A DNA stretch of 33,012 nt from Rahnella victoriana (GTDB taxonomy: Bacteria; Pseudomonadota; Gammaproteobacteria; Enterobacterales; Enterobacteriaceae), in assembly GCF_004330295.1 (NCBI RefSeq), contig NZ_SJOJ01000038.1:1-33012 (forward strand), read 5' to 3'. Below the pieces are notes generated by a model that saw nothing but the letters and a program-made list of their open reading frames with translations, ran no database searches and had not been told where the DNA came from. Numbering within the stretch: position 1 is the first letter of the stretch; each line of letters opens with the position of its first letter. Positions 17,794 through 28,089 of the stretch are shown here, piece by piece. The translations under genes and the position numbers were made by a program.

Positions 17794-18972
17794 TTAGCCT
17801 TTAACAACCACCGCAGCCGCCGCCTGTTTGGCGCGTTCCACCGCGTCTTCCACGTTGTCAGCAATCGCCAGTGCCACACCCAGACGGCGTTTACCGCTGA
17901 TTTCCGGCTTACCGAACAGACGGATCTGGTTATAACCGGTCAGTGCATTTTCCAGTCCGGTAAAGGTGACGTTATTGCTGGTCAGTTCCGGCAGGATAAC
18001 GGCAGAGGCGGCCGGGCCAAACTGGCGGATATTGCCCACCGGAAGACCGAGGAACGCACGCACATGCAGGGCAAACTCGGACAAATCCTGTGAAATCAGG
18101 GTCACCATGCCGGTATCGTGCGGACGTGGCGACACTTCGCTGAAGATCACCTCATCGCCGCACACAAACAGCTCAACACCGAACAGACCTTTGCCGCCGA
18201 GCGCCTTCACCACTTTTTCTGCGATGTCTTTCGCGCGCTGTAACGCCAGTTCGGTCATCTGCTGTGGCTGCCAGGATTCGCGGTAGTCACCGTCTTCCTG
18301 ACGGTGGCCGATGGGCGCACAGAAGTGAATGCCGTCAACGGCGCTGATCGTCAGCAGGGTGATTTCAAAATCAAACTTCACCAGACCTTCCACAATCACA
18401 CGTCCGCCGCCCGCACGGCCGCCTTGCTGGGCGTAATCCCACGCCGCCTGCAACTGATCGGCACCACGGATCAGGCTCTGGCCTTTACCGGAAGAACTCA
18501 TGACCGGTTTGATAATGCACGGGTAGCCGATGGTGTCGATGGCCTGACGGAAAGTGTCTTCGTTATCAGCAAACTGGTATGTCGAGGTCGGCAGTTGCAG
18601 CGTCTCAGCGGCCAGACGGCGGATGCCTTCGCGGTTCATGGTCAGGCGTGTTGCTTCGGCACACGGCACCACGTTGTGGCCCTGTTTTTCCAGCTCGACC
18701 AGCATGCTGGTGGCAATGGCTTCGATTTCCGGCACGATAAAATCAGGACGTTCGCTTTCGATAACCTGTTTCAGTGCGTCGCCGTCCAGCATGTTAATAA
18801 CGTGGCTGCGGTGGGCGACCTGCATCGCCGGTGCGTCGGCGTAGCGATCGACGGCGATCACTTCCAGACCAAGACGCTGGCATTCGATCGCCACTTCTTT
18901 GCCCAGCTCGCCAGAGCCTAATAACATGACGCGGGTGGCGCCGGTGCGCAGTGCAGTACCAATGGTTAACAT
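17794..18972 (-). CDS. purT: Formate-dependent GAR transformylase PurT
   Basis: The 392-residue ATP-grasp enzyme (same length as E. coli PurT) makes formyl-GAR from GAR, formate and ATP in purine synthesis. The PreATP domain begins with [21 protein letters not shown]. Further conserved pieces are [62 protein letters not shown] and [16 protein letters not shown]. The start at ATG 18972 aligns with the E. coli N-terminus. A strong PurR-type operator lies 70-86 bases upstream. Confidence 0.97.
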   Translation of the reverse strand: MLTIGTALRTGATRVMLLGSGELGKEVAIECQRLGLEVIAVDRYADAPAMQVAHRSHVINMLDGDALKQVIESERPDFIVPEIEAIATSMLVELEKQGHNVVPCAEATRLTMNREGIRRLAAETLQLPTSTYQFADNEDTFRQAIDTIGYPCIIKPVMSSSGKGQSLIRGADQLQAAWDYAQQGGRAGGGRVIVEGLVKFDFEITLLTISAVDGIHFCAPIGHRQEDGDYRESWQPQQMTELALQRAKDIAEKVVKALGGKGLFGVELFVCGDEVIFSEVSPRPHDTGMVTLISQDLSEFALHVRAFLGLPVGNIRQFGPAASAVILPELTSNNVTFTGLENALTGYNQIRLFGKPEISGKRRLGVALAIADNVEDAVERAKQAAAAVVVKG

Positions 18973-19042
18973 AGCTTCGTACCCAGATCTGTGTGAGGGA
19001 AAATAGGAATTTCGGCGCGCAGTATATCTGAAATTAATGCCG

Positions 19043-19058
19043 ACGAAAACGATTGCGC
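19043..19058. promoter_or_regulatory. PurR operator of purT
   Basis: ACGAAAACGATTGCGC matches the PurR palindrome ACGCAAACGTTTGCGT at 13 of 16 bases, with the central CG conserved. It lies upstream of purT, a known PurR target in E. coli. Confidence 0.75.
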
Positions 19059-19231
19059 GGCATCGCCGCTAAATTTACGTCGGGGAGAAAAGCCGGGTTT
19101 AGCGAATTTTTTCGGTCCGTTTTCTGCCGTTTAAGGCAGTCTGCGGGCGTCTCTGTTATCATTTACCCAAACCATGGCGTCAGACATCCTGCCGCTGCCC
19201 CGATTTTTGCCTCACATAAAGAGTTATCGCC

Positions 19232-20614
19232 TTGAGCACGCATTCCTTTTCCGCCCTGACATTACCCGCTGAGCAACTTTCTAACCTGAATGAACTGGGT
19301 TACACCGAAATGACCCCGATTCAGGAAGCGTCGTTGCCCGCCATCCTGCTGGGTCAGGACGTCCGCGCCAAAGCCAAAACCGGCAGCGGTAAAACCGCCG
19401 CCTTCGGTATCGGTTTGCTGAACAGCATCACCGTTTCACAGTTTGTGGCGCAGGCTCTGGTCCTGTGTCCGACCCGCGAACTGGCCGATCAGGTCAGCAA
19501 AGAATTACGCCGTCTGGCGCGTTTTACCCAGAACATCAAAATCCTCACCCTTTGCGGGGGGCAGGCGATCGGGCCTCAGCTCGAATCACTGGTGCATCCG
19601 CCGCACATTGTGGTCGGTACGCCGGGACGTATTCAGGAGCATCTGCGCAAGGGCACGCTGAAACTGGACGAGCTGAAAGTGCTGGTGCTGGATGAAGCCG
19701 ACCGCATGCTGGACATGGGCTTTAGCGAAGACATCGAAGATGTGGTGAGCTATACGCCGCAAAACCGCCAGACGCTGCTGTTCTCCGCGACCTATCCGGA
19801 CGGCATCGAGCGCATCAGTTCCAAATTCCAGCGTCAGCCGCTGAAAGTGGAAATCGAAGGTGAAGACGACATTGCTGATATTCAGCAGATCTTCATCGAA
19901 GCCGGTAAGCAGCAACGTTTATCTCTGCTGGCTGCGGTGCTGTATCAGCATCAGCCGACCTCCTGCGTGGTGTTCTGTAACACCAAACGCGATTGTCAGG
20001 ATGTCTGTGATGACCTGAAGGCAAAAGGCATCAGTGCGCTGGCGCTGAACGGTGACCTTGAACAGCGTGACCGCGACCGCGTGCTGGTGCGTTTCTCCAA
20101 CGGCAGTTGCCGTGTGCTGGTGGCGACAGACGTGGCGGCGCGTGGACTGGACATCAAACAGTTAGGTCTGGTGATCAACTACGAACTCTCTTTCGATCCG
20201 GAAGTTCACGTTCACCGCGTGGGCCGTACCGGTCGCGCAGGGACGAGCGGTCTGGCGGTCAGCCTGGTGACGCCGCAGGAAATGCCGCGTGTGACCGCGC
20301 TGGAAGATTACACCCGCCAGCGGTTTACCTGGCAGCCCGCTGCACAGGCACTGGCCGCCGCGCCGGTGGCACTGGATCCTGAAATGGCGACCCTGTGCAT
20401 TGACGGTGGCCGTAAAGCCAAAATCCGTCCCGGTGATATTCTGGGCGCGCTGACCGGTGATGCCGGGCTGACCGCCGCTGAAGTCGGTAAAATCGATATG
20501 TTCCCGGTGCATGCTTATGTGGCGATCCGCCAGAAAAGCGCGAAGAAAGCACTGCAACGTTTGCAGGAAGGGAAAATCAAAGGCAAGAATTGCAAAGCCA
20601 TTATCCTGCGCTGA
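19232..20614 (+). CDS. dbpA: ATP-dependent RNA helicase DbpA
   Basis: The 460-residue DEAD-box helicase acts in 50S assembly and is stimulated by hairpin 92 of 23S rRNA. Motifs are all present: Q motif (GYTEMTPIQ), AKTGSGKT, PTRELA, GG, TPGR, DEAD, SAT, ARGLD and HRVGRTGR. The C-terminal RNA-binding domain near residues 385-460 (CIDGGRKAKIRPGDILGALTGDAGL) is specific to DbpA. The start is TTG 19232, giving MSTHSFSALTLP, with AAAGAG upstream; there is no better ATG. It is divergent from purT. Confidence 0.95.
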   Translation: MSTHSFSALTLPAEQLSNLNELGYTEMTPIQEASLPAILLGQDVRAKAKTGSGKTAAFGIGLLNSITVSQFVAQALVLCPTRELADQVSKELRRLARFTQNIKILTLCGGQAIGPQLESLVHPPHIVVGTPGRIQEHLRKGTLKLDELKVLVLDEADRMLDMGFSEDIEDVVSYTPQNRQTLLFSATYPDGIERISSKFQRQPLKVEIEGEDDIADIQQIFIEAGKQQRLSLLAAVLYQHQPTSCVVFCNTKRDCQDVCDDLKAKGISALALNGDLEQRDRDRVLVRFSNGSCRVLVATDVAARGLDIKQLGLVINYELSFDPEVHVHRVGRTGRAGTSGLAVSLVTPQEMPRVTALEDYTRQRFTWQPAAQALAAAPVALDPEMATLCIDGGRKAKIRPGDILGALTGDAGLTAAEVGKIDMFPVHAYVAIRQKSAKKALQRLQEGKIKGKNCKAIILR

Positions 20615-20774
20615 CAGATTTTCTTTTCGCTTTGCGTTGAACGTCATATTGTTAATGTTGTGTTATTGCCTTGTTGAGGATTATATTATCTGACGCAGGT
20701 GATGACCTTATTTTGAGTAGGGATATTGTCCGGTAAGGTCAACTCAATGAACGACAAAGACAGGAAGACGAACG

Positions 20775-21140
20775 ATGAAAAAGATAATCTTAGGCGTTGT
20801 GATGGCAGTAGCAGGAATGAGCGGACTGAGCCAGGTCGCGCAGGCTGATGATGCGGAAGTCAGAACGGCCACCATCACGCCATGTTCCACGGCCACCAAA
20901 GATGATGTGGCGGCGCTGGTCAAACGTGATTTCCTGCAAAACCGCATCCCGCGCTGGGATGCGGATAAAAAAGTGCTCGGCACGTCGACACCGGTGGCCT
21001 GGGTGGTGACGGACAGCATCAGCGGTGATAACGCCCGATGGAATATCCCGCTGAAAGTGCGTGGCGATCACACCGATAAAACCTATCAGGTAAGCCTCAA
21101 CTGCCAGATCGGCGAAATCAGCTACAGCGCACCGGTATAA
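20775..21140 (+). CDS. yebF: Secreted protein YebF
   Basis: The 121-residue product has an N-terminal Sec signal peptide (MKKIILGVVMAVAG..., likely cleaved after AQA at residue 24) and one Cys pair, Cys37 and Cys110. It matches E. coli YebF in VKRDFLQNRIPRWDADKKVLG, PVAWV and WNIPLKVRG. YebF is one of few proteins released to the medium by E. coli through the outer-membrane porins, and its homologue CmiA-like proteins act as colicin immunity proteins. Gene order differs slightly from E. coli, where yebG separates it from purT. A weak hairpin follows at 21151-21175. Confidence 0.9.
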   Translation: MKKIILGVVMAVAGMSGLSQVAQADDAEVRTATITPCSTATKDDVAALVKRDFLQNRIPRWDADKKVLGTSTPVAWVVTDSISGDNARWNIPLKVRGDHTDKTYQVSLNCQIGEISYSAPV

Positions 21141-21150
21141 ACGTCCGACG

Positions 21151-21182
21151 GCGTCCGTTATCCCTTAGCGGACGCATTATTT
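21151..21182 (+). terminator. Weak hairpin after yebF
   Basis: GCGTCCG and CGGACGC pair around an 11-base loop and are followed by ATTATTT rather than a clean T run. It may act as a terminator between yebF and ptrB. Confidence 0.4.
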
Positions 21183-21262
21183 CCCCGCATTGACGTCTCT
21201 TGGTTTCCCTGTCTAAACCTGTCACTCTTGTCACACCGCAAAGAGGACAAAGAGATCCCGAG

Positions 21263-23302
21263 ATGATGACACCTCCAAAGGCTGAAAAACGCCCGCAAAC
21301 CCTGAGTGCACACGGCGATAACCGCGTCGATAATTACTACTGGCTGCGTGACGATGACCGCGCCGATCCTCAGGTTCTGGCTTATCTGACTGCTGAAAAC
21401 GAATTTACCGCACAGGCCATGCAGCCACATCAGGCGCTGCGCGAAACCCTGTACGGCGAAATGGTCGCGCGCATCGCGCAGCAGGATCATTCCGTTCCTT
21501 ACGTGAAGCATGGCTACCGCTATCAGACCCGCTATGAGCCGGGCAACGAATACGCCATCTATCTGCGCCAGCCAGCCGCTGAACAGGAGCACTGGAGCAC
21601 GCTGATTGACGGTAATGAACGCGCCAAAGACAGTGAGTTTTACACGCTGGGCGGTCTGGATATCAGCCCGGATAATCAGCTAATGGCCGTGGCGGAAGAT
21701 TTTCTTTCCCGCCGTCAGTATGACATTCGCATTAAAAAACTCGATGACGACACCTGGACTGACGATCTGCTGAAAAACACCTCCGGCAGCAGCGAATGGG
21801 CCAACGATTCGCAGACGCTGTATTACGTGCGCAAACACAAGAAAACCCTGCTGCCGTATCAGGTTTATCGTCACGTGGTCGGCACCGATCCGAAAACCGA
21901 CAAGCTGGTGTATGAAGAGAAAGACGACACGTTTTACGTCGGGCTGGATAAAACCACGTCAGAAAAGTACATCCTGATCCATCTCGACAGCACCACGACG
22001 TCGGAGATCCTGCTGCTGGATGCCGATGATCCGCAGGCCACACCGCAGGTGTTTCTCTCGCGTCGCAAGGACCATGAATATGCCCTCGATCATTACCTCG
22101 GGCATTTCTATATTCGCTCCAATAAAGACGGTAAAAACTTCGGCCTGTACAAAGGCGAGAATGGCACGGAAGCCAGCTGGCAGACGCTGATTGCACCGCG
22201 AATCGAAGTGATGCTCGAGGGTTTTAGTCTGTTCCGTGACTGGCTGGTGGTGGAAGAACGCCATCAGGGACTGACGCAGTTGCGCCAAATCCACTGGAAA
22301 ACCGGTGAGGAAAAATCGCTGGCCTTTGATGACCCGACTTACACCACCTGGCTGGCCTACAACCCGGAACCGGATACCGCATTGCTGCGCTATGGGTATT
22401 CCTCCATGACCATGCCGAGCACGCTGTTTGAACTCGATCTGGATACCCATGACCGTACGTTGCTCAAACAGCAGGAAGTGAAAGATTTTGATGCGGCCAA
22501 TTACCGCAGTGAACGTGTCTGGGTGACAGCACGCGATGGCGTGAAAGTGCCGGTGTCACTGGTCTACCGTCGCGAACTGTTTAAACCGAATGAAAATCCG
22601 TTGCTGGTGTACGGTTACGGTTCCTACGGCAGCAGTATGGATCCGGCATTCAGCGGCAGCCGTCTGAGTTTACTCGACCGGGGTTTTGTCTTTGCGCTGG
22701 CGCATATCCGCGGCGGGGCAGAATTAGGTCAGCAATGGTATGACGATGGCAAACTGTTCAATAAACTCAATACGTTCCATGATTTTATTGACGTGACCGA
22801 AGAACTGGTTGCTGAAGGCTATGGCGATGCCGGACAGGTGTATGCCATGGGCGGCAGTGCAGGTGGTTTGCTGATGGGGGCGATCATTAATCAGGCGCCG
22901 GAGCTGTATCACGGCATTGTGGCGCAGGTGCCGTTTGTTGACGTGGTGACCACCATGCTTGATGAATCTATTCCGCTGACCACCGGTGAATACGACGAGT
23001 GGGGCAATCCGAACGACAAAGCCTTTTACGATTACATGCTGCAATACAGCCCGTACGATCAGGTGCGTGCGCAGGCTTACCCGCATATGCTGGTGACCAC
23101 CGGTCTGCATGATTCGCAGGTGCAATACTGGGAACCGGCCAAATGGGTGGCGAAATTACGTGAGCTGAAAACTGACGATAACCAGTTGCTGATGCATACC
23201 GATATGGATTCCGGCCACGGTGGCAAATCCGGTCGTTTCAAAGCCTACGAGGATATCGCGCTGGAATACGCCTTTGTGCTGGCGCTGGCGACGAAAAACT
23301 GA
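21263..23302 (+). CDS. ptrB: Oligopeptidase B PtrB
   Basis: The 679-residue serine peptidase of the prolyl oligopeptidase (S9A) family cleaves after Lys and Arg in short peptides in the cytoplasm. A beta-propeller gate domain occupies roughly residues 70-400, followed by the alpha/beta-hydrolase domain. Counting from ATG 21263, the catalytic Ser is residue 532 (GGSAGG) and the catalytic His is 652 ([10 protein letters not shown]), the same numbers as in E. coli, which supports this start over the open frame back to 21200. The catalytic Asp is in [16 protein letters not shown]. It appears monocistronic. Confidence 0.94.
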   Translation: MMTPPKAEKRPQTLSAHGDNRVDNYYWLRDDDRADPQVLAYLTAENEFTAQAMQPHQALRETLYGEMVARIAQQDHSVPYVKHGYRYQTRYEPGNEYAIYLRQPAAEQEHWSTLIDGNERAKDSEFYTLGGLDISPDNQLMAVAEDFLSRRQYDIRIKKLDDDTWTDDLLKNTSGSSEWANDSQTLYYVRKHKKTLLPYQVYRHVVGTDPKTDKLVYEEKDDTFYVGLDKTTSEKYILIHLDSTTTSEILLLDADDPQATPQVFLSRRKDHEYALDHYLGHFYIRSNKDGKNFGLYKGENGTEASWQTLIAPRIEVMLEGFSLFRDWLVVEERHQGLTQLRQIHWKTGEEKSLAFDDPTYTTWLAYNPEPDTALLRYGYSSMTMPSTLFELDLDTHDRTLLKQQEVKDFDAANYRSERVWVTARDGVKVPVSLVYRRELFKPNENPLLVYGYGSYGSSMDPAFSGSRLSLLDRGFVFALAHIRGGAELGQQWYDDGKLFNKLNTFHDFIDVTEELVAEGYGDAGQVYAMGGSAGGLLMGAIINQAPELYHGIVAQVPFVDVVTTMLDESIPLTTGEYDEWGNPNDKAFYDYMLQYSPYDQVRAQAYPHMLVTTGLHDSQVQYWEPAKWVAKLRELKTDDNQLLMHTDMDSGHGGKSGRFKAYEDIALEYAFVLALATKN

Positions 23303-23433
23303 GTATCAGGCTTTTCCCCTGAATCATTCGAATGGCAGGCGGCAACAGAGCGAATCCCGATGAGCTGACAAAGGTCAGTGATTCGGGTGAGTCAACGCAG
23401 CCAATGCCCTATGATGTGAAGTATGACGGGGAA

Positions 23434-23460
23434 ATAAAAAAACCCGCTCTCGGCGGGTTT
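23434..23460 (-). terminator. Rho-independent terminator of the lysine-rich small gene
   Basis: CCCGC and GCGGG pair, extended by AA/TT, around a 5-base loop. On the minus strand it ends in a run of seven T residues. It lies about 20 bases downstream of the small gene at 23479-23580 and, more weakly, may also end ptrB transcription. Confidence 0.8.
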
Positions 23461-23478
23461 GATCTACGAAGACCAGTG

Positions 23479-23580
23479 TTAAGCAGAAGCTTTCTTGGCT
23501 TTTTTATCAGCCTTTTTTTCGGCTGGTGTTTTCAATGGCTTTTTCTTCGCATTCTTTTTGCTATCCATTCCTTTACTCAT
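23479..23580 (-). CDS. 33-residue lysine-rich small basic protein
   Basis: A short gene encodes MSKGMDSKKNAKKKPLKTPA plus a 13-residue tail rich in Lys and Ala; 13 of 33 residues are Lys. A GAGAGG Shine-Dalgarno lies 5 bases before ATG 23580, and a clean terminator follows on the same strand, so the gene is complete and probably expressed. No transmembrane segment or Cys is present. I do not recognise a named family. The composition suggests a nucleic-acid-associated or ribosome-associated protein, or a histone-H1-like peptide, but that is inference. It lies between ptrB and pip. Confidence 0.7.
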   Translation of the reverse strand: MSKGMDSKKNAKKKPLKTPAEKKADKKAKKASA

Positions 23581-23813
23581 AATTGCCTCTCTAAAGCGGG
23601 TGGATTGGGTTGCTCACCTATTTACTGCTTAATTCAGGTTAGTTGCAAGCACCTTCGTGTATCCCACAATACTTTACAGAGGAGTGTCATTTCACCGGCT
23701 GGCATGAGATGCAATCAAATTGCGCGATAAGTATGCGAACGGCATGCAAAACAACGGTTTTTGGTGATAACCACTTGTTGTAAGTGGGCCAATGCGCTGT
23801 TATTAAGATGTAA

Positions 23814-24812
<999 letters not shown>

Positions 24813-24831
24813 CGTTTCCGGTGACTCCCGC

Positions 24832-25062
24832 TTACTTTTGCTTCGGCTCATAAGGCAGGCGGGAGAACTTATGTGATTCCCCGCGATAGAACATCACCCG
24901 TTCACGAAAATAGGTGCGCAGATGCGCAGGCTGTTCGCGTTCTGCCATCTCAGCGACTACCGGCATGTTGTAGCGTTCCTTAAAGGCGACCGCTGAGGCG
25001 GCCAGATCGACGTTAATACGATCCATTTCTTCTTTGCTGATTTCAGCCAGATTAATGCTCAT
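24832..25062 (-). CDS. holE: DNA polymerase III theta subunit HolE
   Basis: The 76-residue protein (same length as E. coli HolE) binds the epsilon proofreading subunit in the polymerase III core. It matches in [27 protein letters not shown] and the C-terminal [10 protein letters not shown]. It is convergent with pip and its 5' region faces the ftnA upstream region. Confidence 0.95.
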   Translation of the reverse strand: MSINLAEISKEEMDRINVDLAASAVAFKERYNMPVVAEMAEREQPAHLRTYFRERVMFYRGESHKFSRLPYEPKQK

Positions 25063-25469
25063 TACTGCTTCCCGATGACCTGTTTTGCCTCATTGTACCC
25101 GAGGCCGGCGTCAGCGTGAATGTTCACTTTTTACTTTTACCCTGATGCAGGAACGGAAAAGAATGAAGAAATAATCAGGAGTAAATAAGAACTATTTCCA
25201 AATGCGAAGTGATAATTATATTCAACAAGATGATGCTGACGAATATTCCAAATAGGAATGATTCTTTTTAATATGCACCTGCATGTTAATGATTATCATT
25301 GATATATATTAGTGGCATTTAAAAAGTGTTTTAAATCATCACGTTAAAATTATTTGTTATTTCAAAGGATATTAATGTGAATCGGGTGTGTTTATTTTGT
25401 ATTGATGCGGGCATAATGCGGATAAATAAATCAGCCCACCTGCCTTAATTTAATTTATGGAGCCGTGCC
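25063..25469. other. Divergent regulatory region between holE and ftnA
   Basis: This 407-base AT-rich stretch contains no gene. It holds a Fur-like palindrome at 25288-25300 and should carry the promoters of holE and ftnA. AT-rich tracts are consistent with H-NS binding, which represses ftnA in E. coli. Confidence 0.5.
25288..25300. promoter_or_regulatory. Fur-like palindrome upstream of ftnA
   Basis: AATGATTATCATT is a perfect palindrome with a single central base, made of the NAT(A/T)AT-type hexamers seen in Fur boxes. It lies about 170 bases upstream of ftnA. In E. coli, iron-loaded Fur activates ftnA by displacing H-NS from an upstream site, which fits this position. Confidence 0.5.
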
Positions 25470-25976
25470 ATGCTTAAAAAAGAAATGATCGATCAGCTTA
25501 ATGAACAGCTGAACCTCGAGTTTTATTCTGCCAATTTATATTTGCAGATGAGTGCATGGTGCAGCGACAAAGGCTACGAAGGTGCCGCTGCTTTCCTGAA
25601 ACAGCACTCCATGGAAGAAATGGACCACATGCATCGCCTGTTCAAATACGTCAGCGATACCGGCGCTCTGCCTTTGCTGGGCGCGATTGCTGCTCCGCCG
25701 GTTTCTTTCGAATCACTGACGGATCTGTTTAAACAGACTTACGAACACGAACAGCTGATCACTCAGAAAATCAACGAGCTGGCTGATCTCTCCATGACGC
25801 TGAAAGATTACTCCTCCTTCAACTTCCTGCAGTGGTATGTGGCTGAGCAGCATGAAGAAGAGACGTTGTTCAAATCCGTTCTCGATAAACTGGCACTGGT
25901 CAGCAATACCGGTAACGGCTTGTTCTTCGTCGATAAAGATCTGAAAAACATGGTCGCACAAGCACCGGCAGGTTAA
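25470..25976 (+). CDS. ftnA: Bacterial non-heme ferritin FtnA
   Basis: The 168-residue four-helix protein assembles into the 24-subunit iron-storage shell. Ferroxidase ligands are present: Glu17 (NLEFYS), Glu50 and His53 (MEEMDHM), Glu94 (YEHEQ) and the EQHEEE cluster near residues 126-131. The start [17 protein letters not shown] matches the family, with GGAG upstream of ATG 25470. A terminator follows at 26001-26030. Confidence 0.95.
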   Translation: MLKKEMIDQLNEQLNLEFYSANLYLQMSAWCSDKGYEGAAAFLKQHSMEEMDHMHRLFKYVSDTGALPLLGAIAAPPVSFESLTDLFKQTYEHEQLITQKINELADLSMTLKDYSSFNFLQWYVAEQHEEETLFKSVLDKLALVSNTGNGLFFVDKDLKNMVAQAPAG

Positions 25977-26000
25977 TTTTCTGTTGTGTGAGCTTGCAAA

Positions 26001-26032
26001 CAACGCAGAGTGCTTCGGCCTCTGCGTTTTTT
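26001..26032 (+). terminator. Rho-independent terminator of ftnA
   Basis: AACGCAGAG and CTCTGCGTT form a 9-bp stem with a 9-base loop, followed by six T residues, 25 bases after the ftnA stop. Confidence 0.9.
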
Positions 26033-26117
26033 ATGTTTTTATGACAAACGTTTTCAGCGCGTTTGCGCTAAAGTGTCGGCGTTGTAAATTCATCAACAAG
26101 CAAGCCAAGGAAATATC

Positions 26118-26501
26118 GTGTTCAAAAAAACCACTTCTCTTTGCCGTGCCCTGGCAGTCTCAGCCGTTCTGCTGAGCGGATTTATCTCACAACAAGCCTC
26201 TGCTCACGCCCATCTGAAAACCGAAACCCCGGCTGCGGATTCCGTGCTGACCGTCAGCCCGACCGAGCTTTCTCTGGGTTTCAGTGAAGGGATCGAGCCT
26301 AATTTCAGTAAAATTACCCTGACGGATGCACAGCAAAAAACCGTGAAAACCGGCAACATGACGCTGGCCGCCAATGACAATACGCAGGCGGTGCTGCCGC
26401 TGTCCGATGCGCTGAGCGCCGGGAAATATGTGGTTTCCTGGAGCGTGGTTTCTGTTGACGGTCATAAAACACACGGTCAGTACAGCTTTACCGTTAAATA
26501 A
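26118..26501 (+). CDS. yobA: CopC-family periplasmic protein YobA
   Basis: The 127-residue product starts with GTG 26118 and has a Sec signal peptide cleaved after QQASA (residue 29), leaving His30 as the mature N-terminus (HAHLK). CopC proteins bind Cu(II) through this N-terminal His plus an Asp and His near the C-terminus, here in VDGHKTHG. The rest is a single beta-sandwich domain. It is followed three bases later by the CopD-like gene, so the two probably act together in copper handling. E. coli YobA is 124 residues. Confidence 0.93.
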   Translation: MFKKTTSLCRALAVSAVLLSGFISQQASAHAHLKTETPAADSVLTVSPTELSLGFSEGIEPNFSKITLTDAQQKTVKTGNMTLAANDNTQAVLPLSDALSAGKYVVSWSVVSVDGHKTHGQYSFTVK

Positions 26502-26504
26502 GCC

Positions 26505-27389
26505 ATGAGCCTGACTGCGTTATTTGTGTTGTGCCGGTTCGTGCATTTTGCGTCGCTGATGCAGATTTTCGGCCTGAGTGTGTTTTGCTCGCTGCTGACG
26601 CCCGTGGGATTCTCGGCAATCTTGCTGCGAAAAAACCAGACACTGATGATTTGCTCAGGTCTGGTCGCTGCGGTGACCTCAGTCGGTATGCTGGCGATTC
26701 AGGCCGCGCTGATGGGGAACGGCTGGAGTGATGCGCTGAACCTGAATGTGTGGCTGCTGGTATTAACCACCGCCTTTGGCGACGTCTGGCGCTGGCATTT
26801 GTTGCTGACAGCTGTCCTGCTGCTGACGCTGCTGATGGACTGGCTGCCCGCGCGCAACCTGCTGGTTTTCCTGTGCTCGCTCGGTTTACTGATGAGTCAG
26901 GCGCTGATCGGCCACGCCGCGATGCATGAAGGGACGCTCGGGTTAATACAGCGGACCAATCATGTCGTGCATTTGCTCAGCGCAGCGTACTGGTTCGGAT
27001 GCCTGCTGCCGTTACTGACCTGCATGGCATATACCCGACAGTCCGCTTTGCGGCCGTATGCGATTGCCACACTGATTCGTTTTTCAGTCTGGGGACACGC
27101 CGCCGTTGCGCTGGTGATCCTCACCGGTATCATCAACACGGCCATTATTTTGCAGCGCTGGCCGACGGATATGACGTCCCTTTACCAGTGCCTTCTGGTG
27201 ATCAAAGGGGTCATGGTGGGGATGATGGCAGCGGTGGCGGTGTTTAACCGCTACCGGCTGGTGCCGTTAATGGGAAAAGATCCCGACCGTGCGCAACACG
27301 CTTTTATCATGATGACCTGGCTCGAATGGGGGCTGGCGCTGGGCGTTTTACTGCTGGTGAGTGTATTCGCCACACTGGCACCGCGCTGA
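26505..27389 (+). CDS. yebZ: CopD-family inner-membrane protein YebZ
   Basis: The 294-residue integral membrane protein (E. coli 290) has about eight hydrophobic segments and the conserved His residues expected in CopD-type proteins, e.g. FVHFASL near residue 14, IGHAAMHEG near 134 and NHVVHLLSAAYWFG near 152. CopD partners CopC in copper uptake or transfer across the inner membrane. The ATG follows the yobA stop by three bases, indicating one operon; yebY follows 50 bases later. Confidence 0.92.
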   Translation: MSLTALFVLCRFVHFASLMQIFGLSVFCSLLTPVGFSAILLRKNQTLMICSGLVAAVTSVGMLAIQAALMGNGWSDALNLNVWLLVLTTAFGDVWRWHLLLTAVLLLTLLMDWLPARNLLVFLCSLGLLMSQALIGHAAMHEGTLGLIQRTNHVVHLLSAAYWFGCLLPLLTCMAYTRQSALRPYAIATLIRFSVWGHAAVALVILTGIINTAIILQRWPTDMTSLYQCLLVIKGVMVGMMAAVAVFNRYRLVPLMGKDPDRAQHAFIMMTWLEWGLALGVLLLVSVFATLAPR

Positions 27390-27439
27390 ACGGATCATCT
27401 GAACAAGTATCAAGAATTTAATACCATCGAGGAAAAATC

Positions 27440-27775
27440 ATGAGGAAAACACTGCTTGCCTGTGTGTTGCTGACCTTATCGGCCAGCAGCTTTGCGGCGC
27501 CCCAGCTTGAGACGATCAGCCGTTTGCAATACGGCAAAGCCTGGGCCTTTACCCGCGAAGAAGTCATGCTGCAATGCCGTCCCGGTAATGCGCTGTATGT
27601 GATCAACGACAGCACGCTGGCGCAATATCCTCTTAATGACGTCGCCAGAGAGCAGGTCAAAAACCATCAGGTTCAGGCCGTGCCGCTGGAGAAAATCTGG
27701 CTGGATGATCCGCAGAATCCGGGACAAAAAATGAGTCTCGCGCCATTTATTGCCAAAGCGCAGTCGCTCTGTTGA
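27440..27775 (+). CDS. yebY: DUF2511 periplasmic protein YebY
   Basis: The 111-residue product has a signal peptide (cleavage after SSFA, about residue 19) and two Cys, at 46 (MLQCRPGN) and the C-terminal residue, which could form a disulfide. It matches E. coli YebY in [28 protein letters not shown] and [16 protein letters not shown]. Function is unproven; the yobA-yebZ-yebY order suggests a periplasmic copper role. GAGGA lies ahead of ATG 27440. Confidence 0.93.
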   Translation: MRKTLLACVLLTLSASSFAAPQLETISRLQYGKAWAFTREEVMLQCRPGNALYVINDSTLAQYPLNDVAREQVKNHQVQAVPLEKIWLDDPQNPGQKMSLAPFIAKAQSLC

Positions 27776-27917
27776 GTCGCCGTGCAGCCGATAAATGACT
27801 GATGTTAACCCCATGTTTTGCGTATGTTGTCACACAATGAAAATAATACATCATTGTTATTATCACTATGTTTCAAACTGGGTGGAAATTAGTCATGCGT
27901 CGTCTACTCTTTAAGTT
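27776..27917. other. Intergenic region between yebY and sdsR
   Basis: This stretch should hold the SdsR promoter. A TACTCT -10-like element at 27905-27910 lies 7-8 bases before the expected RNA start. I see no yebY terminator with a clear T run. Confidence 0.4.
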
Positions 27918-28020
27918 GTACGGCTTAACCGCCTGCATTAATGCCAACTTTTAGCGCACGGCTCTCTCCCAAGAGCCATTTCCCTAGACCGAATATAGGA
28001 ATCGTATTCGGTCTTTTTTT
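27918..28020 (+). ncRNA. sdsR: SdsR (RyeB) sigma-S-dependent small RNA
   Basis: The central part, CCTGCATTAATGCCAACTTT followed by TAGCGCACGGCTCTCTCCCA and AGAGCCATTTCCCT, matches E. coli SdsR almost base for base as I recall it. The 3' end is a terminator hairpin (GACCGAATA / TATTCGGTC) and a T run to 28021. With a start near 27918 the RNA is about 103 nt, as in E. coli (~104). SdsR is an Hfq-dependent stationary-phase RNA whose targets include ompD, tolC and mutS mRNAs in enterics. It keeps its E. coli position next to yebY. A P2-like integrase begins only about 70 bases downstream, so the RNA's 3' end probably lies at the phage attachment site. Confidence 0.92.
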
Positions 28021-28032
28021 TGTCTGTTTTTC

Positions 28033-28065
28033 AAAACAATCACTTATAGTAAAAACAATCACTTA
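28033..28065. repeat. Direct repeats in the attachment region
   Basis: AAAACAATCACTTA occurs at 28033-28046 and again at 28052-28065, 19 bases apart. They lie between the sdsR terminator and the end of int, where integrase arm-type binding sites are expected. Confidence 0.6.
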
Positions 28066-28089
28066 GGCTGATTTCACTTACCCTCAATG

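Noticed and set aside
23332-23730. 132-codon plus-strand frame between ptrB and pip
   Set aside because: It runs through a terminator and antisense to the lysine-rich small gene; the Phe/Leu-rich composition is the reverse complement of Lys codons.
23771-23787. CCACTT-N5-AAGTGG inverted repeat upstream of pip
   Set aside because: Could be an operator or small hairpin, but it is short and single, with no recognised regulator; not enough to call.
27895-27954. 19-codon ORF MRRLLFKLYGLTACINANF overlapping the SdsR 5' end
   Set aside because: The second half lies in the conserved SdsR sequence, whose conservation is explained by the RNA; no Shine-Dalgarno is seen.
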